A DNA stretch of 33,648 bases, taken from assembly GCA_012518465.1 (NCBI GenBank), contig JAAYSD010000102.1, positions 1-33,648 of the forward strand. The letters are read 5' to 3'. Positions within the stretch are counted from its first letter, which is position 1, and every line of letters begins with the position of its first letter. Shown here in pieces: positions 1 to 7,682 of this stretch. A program made the translations under genes and the position numbers. A model generated the notes under the pieces. It was given only the letters and a program-made list of their open reading frames with translations, was not told where the DNA came from and did not search any database. This stretch comes from Clostridiales bacterium (lineage in GTDB: Bacteria; Bacillota; Clostridia; Oscillospirales; Ruminococcaceae).

Positions 1-2
1 GA

Positions 3-428
3 ATTTCCACACTGGATAAAATCCTGAGGAAACTGTATGAAGACCGTGTAATGGAGAGAATTTCGGAGGAACGTTACTACAAAATGTCATCGGACTATGA
101 AGCCGAACAGAGAAGCCTCGTGGAGAGAGACACGGTATTGAAACAGACGCTAGATGCCGCAAAGGAACAGAATCTGAACATCGACCGTTTTCTCAAAATC
201 GTACGCAAGTACACGGAAATTACAGAGTTAAGTGCAGAAATTATTCGGGACTTCATCGACAAGATAATCGTGTATAAGGCTGAAAAGGTAGACGGTGTTC
301 GAACTCAGCGAATTCGAATCATTTACAATTGCATCGGAGCGATTGATTTTCCGAAAATAGACAAAAAACGGCATAGCCGCTATTCACGACTATGCCGAAT
401 TTTTCAAGGGTATAAAATCCCTATGTGA
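3..428 (+). CDS. Large serine recombinase, C-terminal fragment (5' end outside window)
   Basis: This is the 3' end of a reading frame already open at the window edge, so the gene is 5'-partial; an internal ATG at 51 is not the true start. The visible ~142 residues resemble the C-terminal part (coiled-coil plus DUF4368-type tail) of large serine recombinases that move Tn4451/TndX-like elements. They include a Glu/Arg-rich helix ([10 protein letters not shown]) and the segment [16 protein letters not shown], typical of these tails. The catalytic serine domain would lie upstream. Base composition looks richer in GC than the genes that follow, which fits transfer. The extreme 3' end codes for [11 protein letters not shown] and contains an 8-bp inverted repeat (369-376 with 390-397). 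Family assignment is good; element identity is unknown. Confidence 0.8.
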   Translation: MSTLDKILRKLYEDRVMERISEERYYKMSSDYEAEQRSLVERDTVLKQTLDAAKEQNLNIDRFLKIVRKYTEITELSAEIIRDFIDKIIVYKAEKVDGVRTQRIRIIYNCIGAIDFPKIDKKRHSRYSRLCRIFQGYKIPM

Positions 429-453
429 GGACAGCTTTCGCCCTCTTTTTTTT
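427..453 (+). terminator. Candidate terminator after the recombinase
   Basis: GAGG (427-430, overlapping the stop codon) can pair with CCTC (442-445), followed directly by eight T residues (446-453). The stem is short and interrupted, so this is a modest terminator at best. It lies just before the convergent aroF stop. Confidence 0.4.
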
Positions 454-454
454 A

Positions 455-1468
455 TTAGTCTATTTTTCCTTCAAATTCAATCCTCTTTTTTAAGTCCTGC
501 ATCAAATCATCAAATTGTTCTAGATTTAAGCTTTGTGCACCGTCTGAAAGTGCTTTAGCAGGGTTGTTATGAGTTTCAACCATTAAGCCATCAGCACCGA
601 CAGCTAATGCAGCCTTTGATAGTGGCTTTACTAAATCACGTATACCAGCAGCATGGCTAGGGTCTATTATAACCGGCAGGTGCGTTAGCTTTTTGAGTAC
701 AGGTACAGCTGATATATCAAGTGTGTTTCTTGTAGCAGTTTCAAAAGTTCTTATTCCTCTTTCGCAGAGTATTACTTTTTCATTTCCGCCTGCCATTATG
801 TATTCAGCACTCATCAACCACTCTTCAATAGTGCTTGAAAGTCCTCTTTTCAGGAGAATAGGTTTGTCGGATTTTCCAAGCTCCTTAAGTAAGTCAAAGT
901 TTTGCATATTTCTTGCACCGACTTGAATTACATCTACATCAGAAAATAAATCAATATGAACAAGATTCATAATTTCAGTAACAATAGGAAGACCAGTAGC
1001 TTTTTTTGCTTTTAAAAGTAAATCAAGTCCATCAGCCTGTAATCCTTGAAATGAGTATGGTGAAGTTCGTGGCTTAAAAGCACCGCCTCTAAGCATTTTA
1101 GCACCACTTTTTTTAATGCTTTGAGCGACTTTTACAATTTGCTCTTCATTCTCTACTGAACAAGGACCGGAAATAACGGGGAAGTATCCATTTCCTATTT
1201 TCACACCATTTACATCTATTACAGTATCCTCGGGATGAAATTTTCTGTTTGCCTTTTTGTATGGTTCGGTTATTCTCTTCACGTTTTCAATTATATTAAA
1301 TGAAGCCATAACATCATCAATATCTAGCTTAGACGTATCACCGATAAGTCCGATTATTGCATGCTCAAGCCCGTGGCTCAAATGTGTCTGAAAGCCTTTA
1401 GAAACAAAATCCTCAGTTAAATTTTCAATTTGCTGTTGAGTCGTGCCTCTTTTTAAAATCAAAATCAT
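455..1468 (-). CDS. aroF: 3-deoxy-7-phosphoheptulonate (DAHP) synthase, type I-beta with N-terminal regulatory domain
   Basis: Catalyses condensation of phosphoenolpyruvate and erythrose 4-phosphate, the first step of the shikimate pathway to aromatic amino acids. The protein has 337 residues. Residues 1-70 form a ferredoxin-like regulatory domain of the kind that gives feedback control in Thermotoga-type enzymes. The TIM barrel follows, with GPCSVE at about 101-106, LRGGAFKPRTSPYSFQGL, the catalytic lysine region LLKRGL, CERGIRTFE, and the metal/phosphate motif DPSHAAG. It is a single gene on the minus strand with its own consensus promoter. No leader peptide or T-box is evident in the short (~60 nt) leader. 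No other aromatic pathway genes are nearby. Confidence 0.95.
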   Translation of the reverse strand: MILILKRGTTQQQIENLTEDFVSKGFQTHLSHGLEHAIIGLIGDTSKLDIDDVMASFNIIENVKRITEPYKKANRKFHPEDTVIDVNGVKIGNGYFPVISGPCSVENEEQIVKVAQSIKKSGAKMLRGGAFKPRTSPYSFQGLQADGLDLLLKAKKATGLPIVTEIMNLVHIDLFSDVDVIQVGARNMQNFDLLKELGKSDKPILLKRGLSSTIEEWLMSAEYIMAGGNEKVILCERGIRTFETATRNTLDISAVPVLKKLTHLPVIIDPSHAAGIRDLVKPLSKAALAVGADGLMVETHNNPAKALSDGAQSLNLEQFDDLMQDLKKRIEFEGKID

Positions 1469-1532
1469 AATATATACCTTTTCTTTCTTTTGTAGTTTAA
1501 AGCTTTTAAGGTTTAACGCTTTTACTCATTAA

Positions 1533-1561
1533 ATTATACAGCTATTATATATAAATGTCAA
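1533..1561 (-). promoter_or_regulatory. SigA-type promoter of aroF
   Basis: On the minus strand TTGACA (1561-1556) and TATAAT (1538-1533) are both perfect consensus hexamers separated by exactly 17 bp. Transcription would begin near 1526, leaving a leader of about 58 nt before the aroF ATG. Confidence 0.85.
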
Positions 1562-1738
1562 GTAAAAGGTTTACAAAATTAGCTAAGCTTTTTATTTATT
1601 TTTTATGGAAAAGATATATATTATGATAAATAAAGAGGTAGATCTTGTAGGATTGAAGGAAAAGTACAAAAGCATCAATAGATATTAGACGCTTGCAAAA
1701 TATTCACAACACTTTAGGTGATGGTGGGGAAGCGTAGA

Positions 1739-1787
1739 AGAGCTTGCAGACAAAGTCTGCAAGCTCTAAAAGGCATCGCCTTCTTTT
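1739..1787 (-). terminator. Hairpin pair downstream of pta, possible terminator
   Basis: A perfect 12-bp inverted repeat (AGAGCTTGCAGA 1739-1750 with its complement at 1756-1767; 13 bp if C1751-G1755 pairs) lies next to a second small hairpin (AAGGC 1770-1774, GCCTT 1778-1782). On the minus strand the small hairpin is followed by a short T stretch. The long hairpin lacks a U-tract, so it may act as an RNA 3'-end stabiliser or be a dispersed repeat. Confidence 0.45.
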
Positions 1788-1798
1788 AAATTGTGAAA

Positions 1799-2770
1799 TT
1801 ATATAAGTGATGCTGTAATAATAGCCATTGTATATATTTCATCTGCATTACAGCCACGTGAAAGGTCGTTTATTGGTGCATTAAGTCCTTGAAGTATTGG
1901 ACCGTACGCTTCAAATCCACCGAGTCTTTGCGCTATTTTATATCCAATATTTCCAGAATTAATATCGGGGAATATAAATGTATTTGCTTTTCCTGCAACA
2001 GGTGAATTAGGAGCCTTTGTTTTTGCTACTGTATCGCTATAAGCAGCATCAAACTGTAATTCGCCATCTACTGCAAAATCCAGCTCCATTCCTTTTAGCT
2101 TTGCGGCAGCATCTTGCATCTTAGCAACGGAATCTCCCTTTCCCGAACCTAGTGAGCTATAAGATAATAAAGCAACCTTAGGCTCAATAGAGAAGATTTT
2201 TGCTGTTCTAGCAGTTTCTAAAGCTATTTCTACAATTTCATCAGCATTAGGCTCAAGGTTAATCGCACAATCTCCCATAGCAAGCAATTCTTTTTCACCA
2301 TTTATTTCACGATTCATAATAAAGCAGCTAGATACTACTTTGCTGCCCGGTCTTGTTTTAATGATTTGCAGTGCCGGTCTTACTGTATCAGCAGTAGAAT
2401 ATGTTGCTCCTCCTAAAAGGCAGTCAGCAATCCCCATTTTTACAAGCATAGTGCCGAAGTAATTGCTCTTTTTTAAAGCATTTTTACATTCATCTACGGT
2501 CATCTTTCCTTTTCTAATTTCCACCATTTGAGCAACCATTTTATCAAAATCAGCATAGCTGCTGGGGTCAATAAGCTCCATGTCATTAAGGGAGTATCCA
2601 TATTCATCAGCTGCTTTTTTAATATCGTCGCTATTTCCAACTAAAATAGGGGTAAGGATATTTTCCTTTAAAAGTCTGCTGGCAGCCTCTAAAATTCTTT
2701 TATCCGTACCCTCTGTGAAAACTATTTTTTTGTTTTGTTTTTTTAAATTTTCCGCCATTCTTGAAAACAT
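1799..2770 (-). CDS. pta: Phosphate acetyltransferase (phosphotransacetylase)
   Basis: Interconverts acetyl-CoA and acetyl phosphate in fermentative acetate formation. At 323 residues it is the standard length of the short (single-domain) Pta. Family motifs are visible: FTEGTDKRILEAA near the N-terminus, the LLGGATYSTADTVRPALQI block in the middle, SYSSLGSGKGDSV, and NSPVAGKANTFIFPDINSGN near the active site. It is transcribed alone on the minus strand. The usual partner acetate kinase (ackA) is not adjacent. A plausible promoter lies 35 bp upstream, and an AGGAG site (CTCCT on the plus strand at 2778-2782) precedes the ATG. Confidence 0.95.
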   Translation of the reverse strand: MFSRMAENLKKQNKKIVFTEGTDKRILEAASRLLKENILTPILVGNSDDIKKAADEYGYSLNDMELIDPSSYADFDKMVAQMVEIRKGKMTVDECKNALKKSNYFGTMLVKMGIADCLLGGATYSTADTVRPALQIIKTRPGSKVVSSCFIMNREINGEKELLAMGDCAINLEPNADEIVEIALETARTAKIFSIEPKVALLSYSSLGSGKGDSVAKMQDAAAKLKGMELDFAVDGELQFDAAYSDTVAKTKAPNSPVAGKANTFIFPDINSGNIGYKIAQRLGGFEAYGPILQGLNAPINDLSRGCNADEIYTMAIITASLI

Positions 2771-2804
2771 ATTTTTTCTCCTATCATTTTTTAATACTAT
2801 TGAT

Positions 2805-2833
2805 ATTTTAACATTTTTTTATTTAAAGTACAA
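2805..2833 (-). promoter_or_regulatory. Candidate promoter of pta
   Basis: On the minus strand TTGTAC (2833-2828) and TAAAAT (2810-2805) are spaced by 17 bp, matching SigA consensus at 4/6 and 5/6 positions. It sits just upstream of the pta start. Confidence 0.6.
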
Positions 2834-2877
2834 GCATTTTATCTGAAATTTGCAATATTTATTAAAGAGGTGATTGT

Positions 2878-3276
2878 ATGAAGAGGCTATTTGTGATAAT
2901 AATTTTTGTAATAGTAGTTTTGGTGGTGTATTTTAACAGCTTAAAAGCTAGTGATTCCGAAGATAATAGTAAAATAGCCTTTGAAACAGGCAGTTTCAAA
3001 TACTATAATAATATAAATGAAAATAAAATGTATAAAGGAAGTGTTATTGATAATGAGGAAACAGCACTTTCTCTTGCAATAATTATATTAGATGCAATAG
3101 ACTTTAGTAAGGGAGGGGGCGTTCCTCAAAAAGTATTTTATGATAAGGAAAATGAAGTGTGGATAGTGAGCTTTTGGTCTGAAATCGACAAAGACAGCAG
3201 TAAAACTATAAAAACATATATTTCGCTAAAAAAAGAGAATGGTGCAGTTGATAAAATTTGGTATGATTCGGGCTAG
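2878..3276 (+). CDS. Membrane-anchored small protein with NTF2-fold immunity-like domain
   Basis: The protein has 132 residues. Residues 5-20 are a strongly hydrophobic N-terminal segment (signal anchor or uncleaved signal peptide; no lipobox Cys), placing the rest outside the cytoplasm. The C-terminal part shows the pattern seen in NTF2-fold immunity-type domains: VIDNEETALSLAIIIL, then VPQKVFYDKENEVWIVSF, then YISLKKENGAVDKIWYDSG. The known family often protects against polymorphic toxins, but no toxin gene is beside it, so function here is not shown. An AGAGGTGAT ribosome binding site precedes the ATG. It is convergent with the minus-strand operon that follows, with only 9 bp between stops. 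Confidence 0.65.
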   Translation: MKRLFVIIIFVIVVLVVYFNSLKASDSEDNSKIAFETGSFKYYNNINENKMYKGSVIDNEETALSLAIIILDAIDFSKGGGVPQKVFYDKENEVWIVSFWSEIDKDSSKTIKTYISLKKENGAVDKIWYDSG

Positions 3277-3285
3277 GTATTTTAA

Positions 3286-4095
3286 TTAATATGGGTATAA
3301 AAACTCTGCTTCAGATTTTTGTGCAGGAGTAATTTCTGAAACTATTACCTGTGGCTCTGCATATCCGTTATATTCACCTTTTACGAGAGTGCCTTTCACA
3401 GTTACCCATTCATCATTTTGCAGCTCATTAGTGTTATCGTATTTACAATAAAGTCCTACGGCAGATAAATCAGCGGCACAACAGGTCATGACTAGCCTTG
3501 CTGGTATAAATTCATTGTCAGCCATTGAGTCAGGATTTTTTAGCACAAACCCCGTCATCGAGATAGTATAACCATCGTATTTATCAATATTTGCGTATAT
3601 TTCTAAAACCCATTGGTAAAACTCTTCTTCCACCATATCTATATGCTTGTTTTCTTCATCAAGTCCTTGTAAGTCTTCATATAAGGAGGCAGGCTCATAG
3701 CCTTCGACTTCTGTATCGGTATTAGAATTATTATTTAAAGTATCATCGCTTGAGGAATTATCAGTTTCAATAATTCCTGCGTCAGCGCTTTTTCTGTTAG
3801 AATCAGTTAGCAAATCCTCAGCAGAAATATTAAATGGCATAAGCACAAATAATAAAGGAACAGCAAGTACAAGCGTATGAACAGACCTTGTTCTATTCCT
3901 TGGTTGAAATAGTTTACTAAGACTGAATATAAACCATATAAAAGATACAATTATGCTGAAAATGAGATAGGGCTTTGTACTTGGAACTACAAAGCTTTGA
4001 TATTTTTCTGAAATTACAAGATAGGATAAAATGACTGAATATGTGGCTGTGCAAAGTCCTTCTACAAAAACCTGCCAGTTAATTTTCTTTAACAT
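3286..4095 (-). CDS. TIGR03943/DUF1980 family membrane protein (permease partner)
   Basis: A 269-residue protein with three hydrophobic segments in the first 90 residues (about 11-28, 42-62, 73-90). A Ser/Asn/Asp-rich linker follows, then a C-terminal globular domain containing FVLKNPDSMADNEFIPARLVMTCC and WVTVKGTLVKGEY, typical of the TIGR03943 family (B. subtilis YcgQ type). Family members are usually encoded next to UPF0718 permeases, as here: the gene lies 9 bp after the permease fusion. Transport substrate is not established for the family. The Cys pair in VMTCCAAD could bind metal, but that is inference. Confidence 0.8.
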   Translation of the reverse strand: MLKKINWQVFVEGLCTATYSVILSYLVISEKYQSFVVPSTKPYLIFSIIVSFIWFIFSLSKLFQPRNRTRSVHTLVLAVPLLFVLMPFNISAEDLLTDSNRKSADAGIIETDNSSSDDTLNNNSNTDTEVEGYEPASLYEDLQGLDEENKHIDMVEEEFYQWVLEIYANIDKYDGYTISMTGFVLKNPDSMADNEFIPARLVMTCCAADLSAVGLYCKYDNTNELQNDEWVTVKGTLVKGEYNGYAEPQVIVSEITPAQKSEAEFLYPY

Positions 4096-4104
4096 AATTA
4101 CTCC

Positions 4105-5649
4105 TTAAACATATGCTACTAAAATTACAATAAAAGAAACTATTGTAGTTATTGCAGCTAATCTTATGATAAATCTTTTAGGAAAGCCTGCATTAAGCAT
4201 CATGATGTTTTTTATATCAAGCATAGGTCCAAATACCATAAATGCCATTAAAGCACCTTGAGGAAAAGAGCTTGCAAGACTTTTTGCAATAACAGCATCT
4301 GAGGAAGAGCATAGCGAAAGTACAAATGCCATAATCATCATTAAAATAATAGCTATTGGTAAATTGCTTTGTGATGTAAAAAAGTCAGATGTAAAATAGC
4401 TTAATATAGAGGAAATAAAAGCTCCGATAATCAAATATCTTCCTACATCAAAAAATTCAGCCTGTGAGTGTGAAATCATTAGGGAGAATTTATCCTTAAA
4501 TGATGAGCCTGAGGTACTTTTATCATAACAACCACATTTGCAAAAAGGAACAAATGTATTTGACAAAAGCATTTTTTCAGTTGGAAAGAGTACAAAGCAT
4601 AATCCTACAATTACAGAAACTATTATACCTAAAATTATTCTTGTTAATACCATTTCTATACTTTTATTGAAAGCAGAATAGGTAGAAATCATTACAATAG
4701 GATTTATTACAGGTGAAGCAAGCAAAAATGTAACAGCGGCAGGTATTGGTACACCTTTTTTTACCAGAGTGCGAAAAACAGGTATCGAAACACAATCGCA
4801 AACAGGAAGAAAAAAACCAGCCAGCAGAGCAACAGCCATGCTTGGAATTAGCTTTTTAGGGAATATTTTTTCCATAAGCTCAGTAGTGATAAATACTTGT
4901 ATAAAAGCAGAAATAATAACTCCCAGCATAAGAAAGGGCAACGCCTTTAACATAGTGCCTAAAAATGAAACTAAAATCATATCGGCGGAGAAATTAAATT
5001 TTTCAAGCAAGGACTTTGCGATAAGATACAAAACAATAGTGCATAGTATTGCAAAAATGAATGTGTTTATTGTATTTAAAGGTTCATAGGATAGAAACCT
5101 TTTAATTTCCTCTGTATTTTCAGCAGGAATTGTTTTTACACCTGGATTAATGTTTTTTATTGCTTTTGTACGAGATTTTAATTGCATCGGCGAAAGAACG
5201 TCATTTAATATTATGCAGCTCGCCTCTGACACTTGTTCGGTAGTTAAAGAGCCAGCACTTAGTTCTCCCTCAATTGAATTTATCGAAGAAATATGTAGTA
5301 TTTTTTCTAGTGAGCATAGCTTTCTTAAATGCTTGCTTGTAAGTAAATTATAGAGCGTGGAAAGACCTTCCATGCAGTTCCATTCAATCCATATTTCACT
5401 GCTGATATAATTATTTATCGCCCTAGCCATGTCCTTGGCTACCTTTTCACTATCGTTTTCTAATTCACGCTTGCTGAAATAAATCTCATGAATAGTGCTA
5501 TTGGTATTTTCAATTTGCTTTTCACCTTTTTCAAAGGTGAATAAAATGATACTTGATTTTTTATACATTTCATCAGTCATCATCTTGTTTATAAAGGAGG
5601 TTTTCCCACAGCCTAGAAAACCTGTTACTGCAATAACTGGTGTTTTCAA
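4105..5649 (-). CDS. Fusion of CobW-like P-loop domain with UPF0718 (YraQ-type) permease
   Basis: The protein has 514 residues in two parts. Residues 1-190 look like a reduced CobW/COG0523 nucleotide-binding domain: P-loop GFLGCGKT (10-17), the strand WIEWNCMEGLST in place of the usual IIEPSG motif, and ILNDV where NKxD is expected. The CxCC metal motif is absent, so GTPase and chaperone activity may be impaired. Residues ~193-514 form a polytopic permease with several hydrophobic helices and the signature PVCDCVSIPVF (about 278-288) plus LLASPVINPIV, typical of UPF0718. The gene starts 12 bp after the CobW-type gene and is followed by the TIGR03943 gene, so all three should be co-transcribed. 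A metal or metalloid permease with a built-in regulatory domain is the simplest reading. Confidence 0.8.
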   Translation of the reverse strand: MKTPVIAVTGFLGCGKTSFINKMMTDEMYKKSSIILFTFEKGEKQIENTNSTIHEIYFSKRELENDSEKVAKDMARAINNYISSEIWIEWNCMEGLSTLYNLLTSKHLRKLCSLEKILHISSINSIEGELSAGSLTTEQVSEASCIILNDVLSPMQLKSRTKAIKNINPGVKTIPAENTEEIKRFLSYEPLNTINTFIFAILCTIVLYLIAKSLLEKFNFSADMILVSFLGTMLKALPFLMLGVIISAFIQVFITTELMEKIFPKKLIPSMAVALLAGFFLPVCDCVSIPVFRTLVKKGVPIPAAVTFLLASPVINPIVMISTYSAFNKSIEMVLTRIILGIIVSVIVGLCFVLFPTEKMLLSNTFVPFCKCGCYDKSTSGSSFKDKFSLMISHSQAEFFDVGRYLIIGAFISSILSYFTSDFFTSQSNLPIAIILMMIMAFVLSLCSSSDAVIAKSLASSFPQGALMAFMVFGPMLDIKNIMMLNAGFPKRFIIRLAAITTIVSFIVILVAYV

Positions 5650-5661
5650 ATTTTGTCCTTT

Positions 5662-6603
5662 CTATTTAAAAAATTCTGAAAGTGCTTTTTTATCTAAATC
5701 TTTTCCTATAAAGCAGATAAAATTACTTTTCACCCTTGTTTTTATCCTTTTGCCTTCGCCTGAAACATATTGTATCTCATAAAAAGCTTTTTTGCTTTTA
5801 AGTATTCCCTTCGCCCTGGCTATCATTCCAAAGGAATTGCTATTAAGTCTTTCAAATAGCAAGTCTATTTTTTCGGGAATAATTTGTTCATGAGGACGAA
5901 TAGTTATTGTTTCAAATCCTCCTGCTACATGGGTGTGATTATGATGTTCGTTACAGCCACAGGTACAGCCTTTTCCGTGGCTTGTACTATTGTAACTTTT
6001 ATCTAAATTCAAAATTGTAAGAGGCTTTAAGGAAAATAAATTATCTCCATTGATTTTATCAAAAGGAAGTGTTATAATTGGGCATAATGGATTGATGCTT
6101 TTAATAAGAGCATTTACAGCATTTATATCAACATCTTCCGCTCTGCTCAATAAAACAGAATCAGCAAATCCAATTTGATCCTCAAAAAATTCTCCAAAAT
6201 TTTCATAATATATATTACATCTTTTAGCATCAGCTATTGTAATTTTTCCTGCAATATATGATTTTTCGGATAATCTTTCATCACTGCATGAAAAAATTAT
6301 ATCCGACAGCTTACCAACTCCTGAGGGTTCTATAATAATTTTTTCAGGGTTGTATTTATTAATAATATCAAGCATATTTTTAACGAAATCGCCAGCAAGT
6401 GTGCAACAAATACAACCGGAATTGAGTGCCGATATTTTAATACCCTTGTCCTTTAAAAGGGTATAATCTACATTTTCATCACCAAAGTCGTTTTCAACGA
6501 TTATGCTTTTGTTATTGATAAAACCTGTGCTTATTAAATGATTAATAAGAGTTGTTTTTCCAGCACCTAAAAAGCCGCTGATTATATATATTTTTGTTTT
6601 CAT
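5662..6603 (-). CDS. CobW/COG0523-family GTPase, putative metallochaperone
   Basis: The protein has 313 residues. It has P-loop GFLGAGKT (10-17), the diagnostic CxCC metal site within NSGCICCTL (C64, C66, C67), IIIEPSGVG, and LSRAEDVD at the NKxD position. A metal-binding stretch rich in Cys and His (HGKGCTCGCNEHHNHTH) follows. A CobW C-terminal domain occupies the last ~90 residues (GGFETITIRPHEQI). COG0523 proteins of this type deliver or sequester metals, commonly zinc. It is the first gene of the minus-strand operon, behind a consensus promoter, so the operon is likely metal-responsive. The exact metal cannot be read from sequence. Confidence 0.9.
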   Translation of the reverse strand: MKTKIYIISGFLGAGKTTLINHLISTGFINNKSIIVENDFGDENVDYTLLKDKGIKISALNSGCICCTLAGDFVKNMLDIINKYNPEKIIIEPSGVGKLSDIIFSCSDERLSEKSYIAGKITIADAKRCNIYYENFGEFFEDQIGFADSVLLSRAEDVDINAVNALIKSINPLCPIITLPFDKINGDNLFSLKPLTILNLDKSYNSTSHGKGCTCGCNEHHNHTHVAGGFETITIRPHEQIIPEKIDLLFERLNSNSFGMIARAKGILKSKKAFYEIQYVSGEGKRIKTRVKSNFICFIGKDLDKKALSEFFK

Positions 6604-6637
6604 GAAATGTCCTTTTTGTTATATTTAATATATTTTG

Positions 6638-6666
6638 ATTATATCACTGTAAAAGTACTGTGTCAA
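6638..6666 (-). promoter_or_regulatory. SigA promoter of the CobW/permease operon with internal repeat
   Basis: On the minus strand TTGACA (6666-6661) and TATAAT (6643-6638) are perfect hexamers with a 17-bp spacer. The spacer region 6645-6662 contains an imperfect inverted repeat CACTGTA-AAAG-TACTGTG (6 of 7 pairs), also readable as a direct repeat of ACTGT. Its position makes it a candidate operator. Confidence 0.75.
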
Positions 6667-6866
6667 CGAAAGCGACAAAAAAATATATGAAAATTTCACG
6701 AAAATAAATTATTTGTAGAGATTTAATGAATATTTGCGACAATTAATTTAATACAAATAAATATTTATATATAATAAAGGTATAATATAAAAAAGCTTTA
6801 GTCAATTTGCACAATTATTAGTCTTTTATATAAAGAAAATTCTACAAATAAATTTCTCTAAATTTA

Positions 6867-6895
6867 TTGCAATTAGCTTAAATGTGTAGTATAAT
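6867..6895 (+). promoter_or_regulatory. Candidate main promoter of the ribosomal protein cluster
   Basis: TTGCAA (6867-6872) and TATAAT (6890-6895) have 17 bp spacing, and very AT-rich DNA lies upstream (6700-6866). Transcription would start near 6902. A weaker alternative, TTGCAC (6807-6812) with TATAAA (6829-6834), lies upstream. Confidence 0.65.
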
Positions 6896-6902
6896 AACTT
6901 TT

Positions 6903-7194
6903 GCGTGACTGCGTTGATGTCGGAGGTTACAGTAATAAATCAAATTAAATCTTTGTTTTATTCTGAGAATTTCGGCGGAGTATGTCCGGTCAAGAATCGG
7001 GCGGCTACACTGTTTTAGTTTAATTTAATATATGTTTTCGATATTGCTCAAAGTGTCTTCGGTGTGTGAGGATAACTGAGCAAAATGTAAAGCATAAAAA
7101 TGAAACACACGGAGCAGTGGTCAGCTTTTCAAAGTGAATTTGCCGTTCCTTTGAAATTTGCCCTTAATTATTTTAAAAAGAAAGGGTTGAAAAG
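6903..7194 (+). promoter_or_regulatory. Long untranslated leader of the S10 operon
   Basis: About 290 nt separate the predicted transcription start from rpsJ, with no coding frame. It contains several pairable segments: GTGACT...GGTTAC near its start, TGCTCA with TGAGCA (about 7046-7083), and a perfect 8-bp repeat TTTCAAAG (7127-7134) with CTTTGAAA (7149-7156) close to the ribosome binding site. Long leaders of S10 operons commonly bind a ribosomal protein (L4 in E. coli); here the ligand is unknown. No T-run marks a clear attenuator. Confidence 0.5.
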
Positions 7195-7506
7195 ATGGCA
7201 ATTAAAGAGAAGGTTAGGATCAAGATTAAAGCTTATGAGCATACTTTAGTTGATGCGGCAGCAGCAAGGATTGTTGAAACAGCTAAGCGTACAGGCTCTA
7301 GAGTTGCAGGCCCAATTCCTTTGCCAACTAATAAGGAAGTTGTTACTGTTTTAAGGGCTGTTCATAAGTACAAGGATTCCAGAGAGCAGTTTGAAATGAG
7401 GACACATAAGCGTCTTATTGACATTATTCGTCCTACAAACAAGACTGTTGAGGCACTTCAAAATCTTGATTTGCCGGCAGGCGTTGAAATTTCAATGGAA
7501 TTTTAG
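7195..7506 (+). CDS. rpsJ: 30S ribosomal protein S10
   Basis: Component of the 30S head and, as NusE, a partner of NusB in antitermination. The 103-residue length is standard and the sequence is collinear with S10 throughout ([40 protein letters not shown]). An AAAGGG site lies ahead of the ATG. It is the first gene of the cluster, behind a ~290-nt leader. Unusually, it is separated from rplC by 377 bp of repeated, structured sequence, whereas most junctions in this cluster are tight. Confidence 0.99.
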   Translation: MAIKEKVRIKIKAYEHTLVDAAAARIVETAKRTGSRVAGPIPLPTNKEVVTVLRAVHKYKDSREQFEMRTHKRLIDIIRPTNKTVEALQNLDLPAGVEISMEF

Positions 7507-7580
7507 TTCCATCGCTAAATAGGTGTGGAATTTCTAAAATTATTGCGTAATACTTTGTTTATACAGAGTTTATATTGCGA

Positions 7581-7656
7581 TGCAAGTTTTAGCGTTGTTT
7601 GAAAAACATTTTGAGCCTTGCTCAAAAAGCTAAAAGTTGCGAATGAAAAAGCTCCT
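7581..7656 (+). repeat. Structured tandem repeat, copy 1 (rpsJ-rplC spacer)
   Basis: This 76-bp segment is identical to 7683-7758 (period 102 bp). It can fold into a three-way junction. The outer stem pairs 7582-7593 with 7629-7640 (11 of 12 pairs). The first inner hairpin is TGTTT-GAA-AAACA (7596-7608) and the second is TTTTGAGC-CTT-GCTCAAAA (7609-7627). A further hairpin follows at 7646-7666 (AAAAA, bulged G, CTC; loop CTTT; GAG, TTTTT). No credible protein is encoded. It could be a regulatory RNA, a processing site or a dispersed repeat. Confidence 0.9.
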
Positions 7657-7682
7657 TTGAGTTTTTGCTAAGTATGTTACAC

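Larger units (their letters stand above)
1469..1798. other. aroF-pta intergenic region
   Basis: This 330-bp stretch holds the aroF promoter at its left and a hairpin region at its right, near the pta stop. Between them (about 1562-1735) is AT-rich sequence with only a 21-codon open frame at 1623-1688 that I do not regard as a gene. No RNA gene was recognised. Confidence 0.6.

Noticed and set aside
369-397. Terminal inverted repeat of an insertion sequence
   Set aside because: Both arms lie within 30 bp inside the recombinase gene, so it is a hairpin, not an element end pair.
693-926. Plus-strand open frame inside aroF
   Set aside because: It is a shadow of the highly conserved aroF coding sequence on the other strand, without a ribosome binding site or family match.
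1623-1688. A 21-codon open frame between aroF and pta
   Set aside because: Short, with no strong ribosome binding site and no recognisable sequence; expected by chance in AT-rich DNA.
7580-7633. A 17-codon frame starting in copy 1 of the tandem repeat
   Set aside because: Copy 2 has CTG instead of ATG, there is no ribosome binding site, and the constraint appears to be on RNA pairing.
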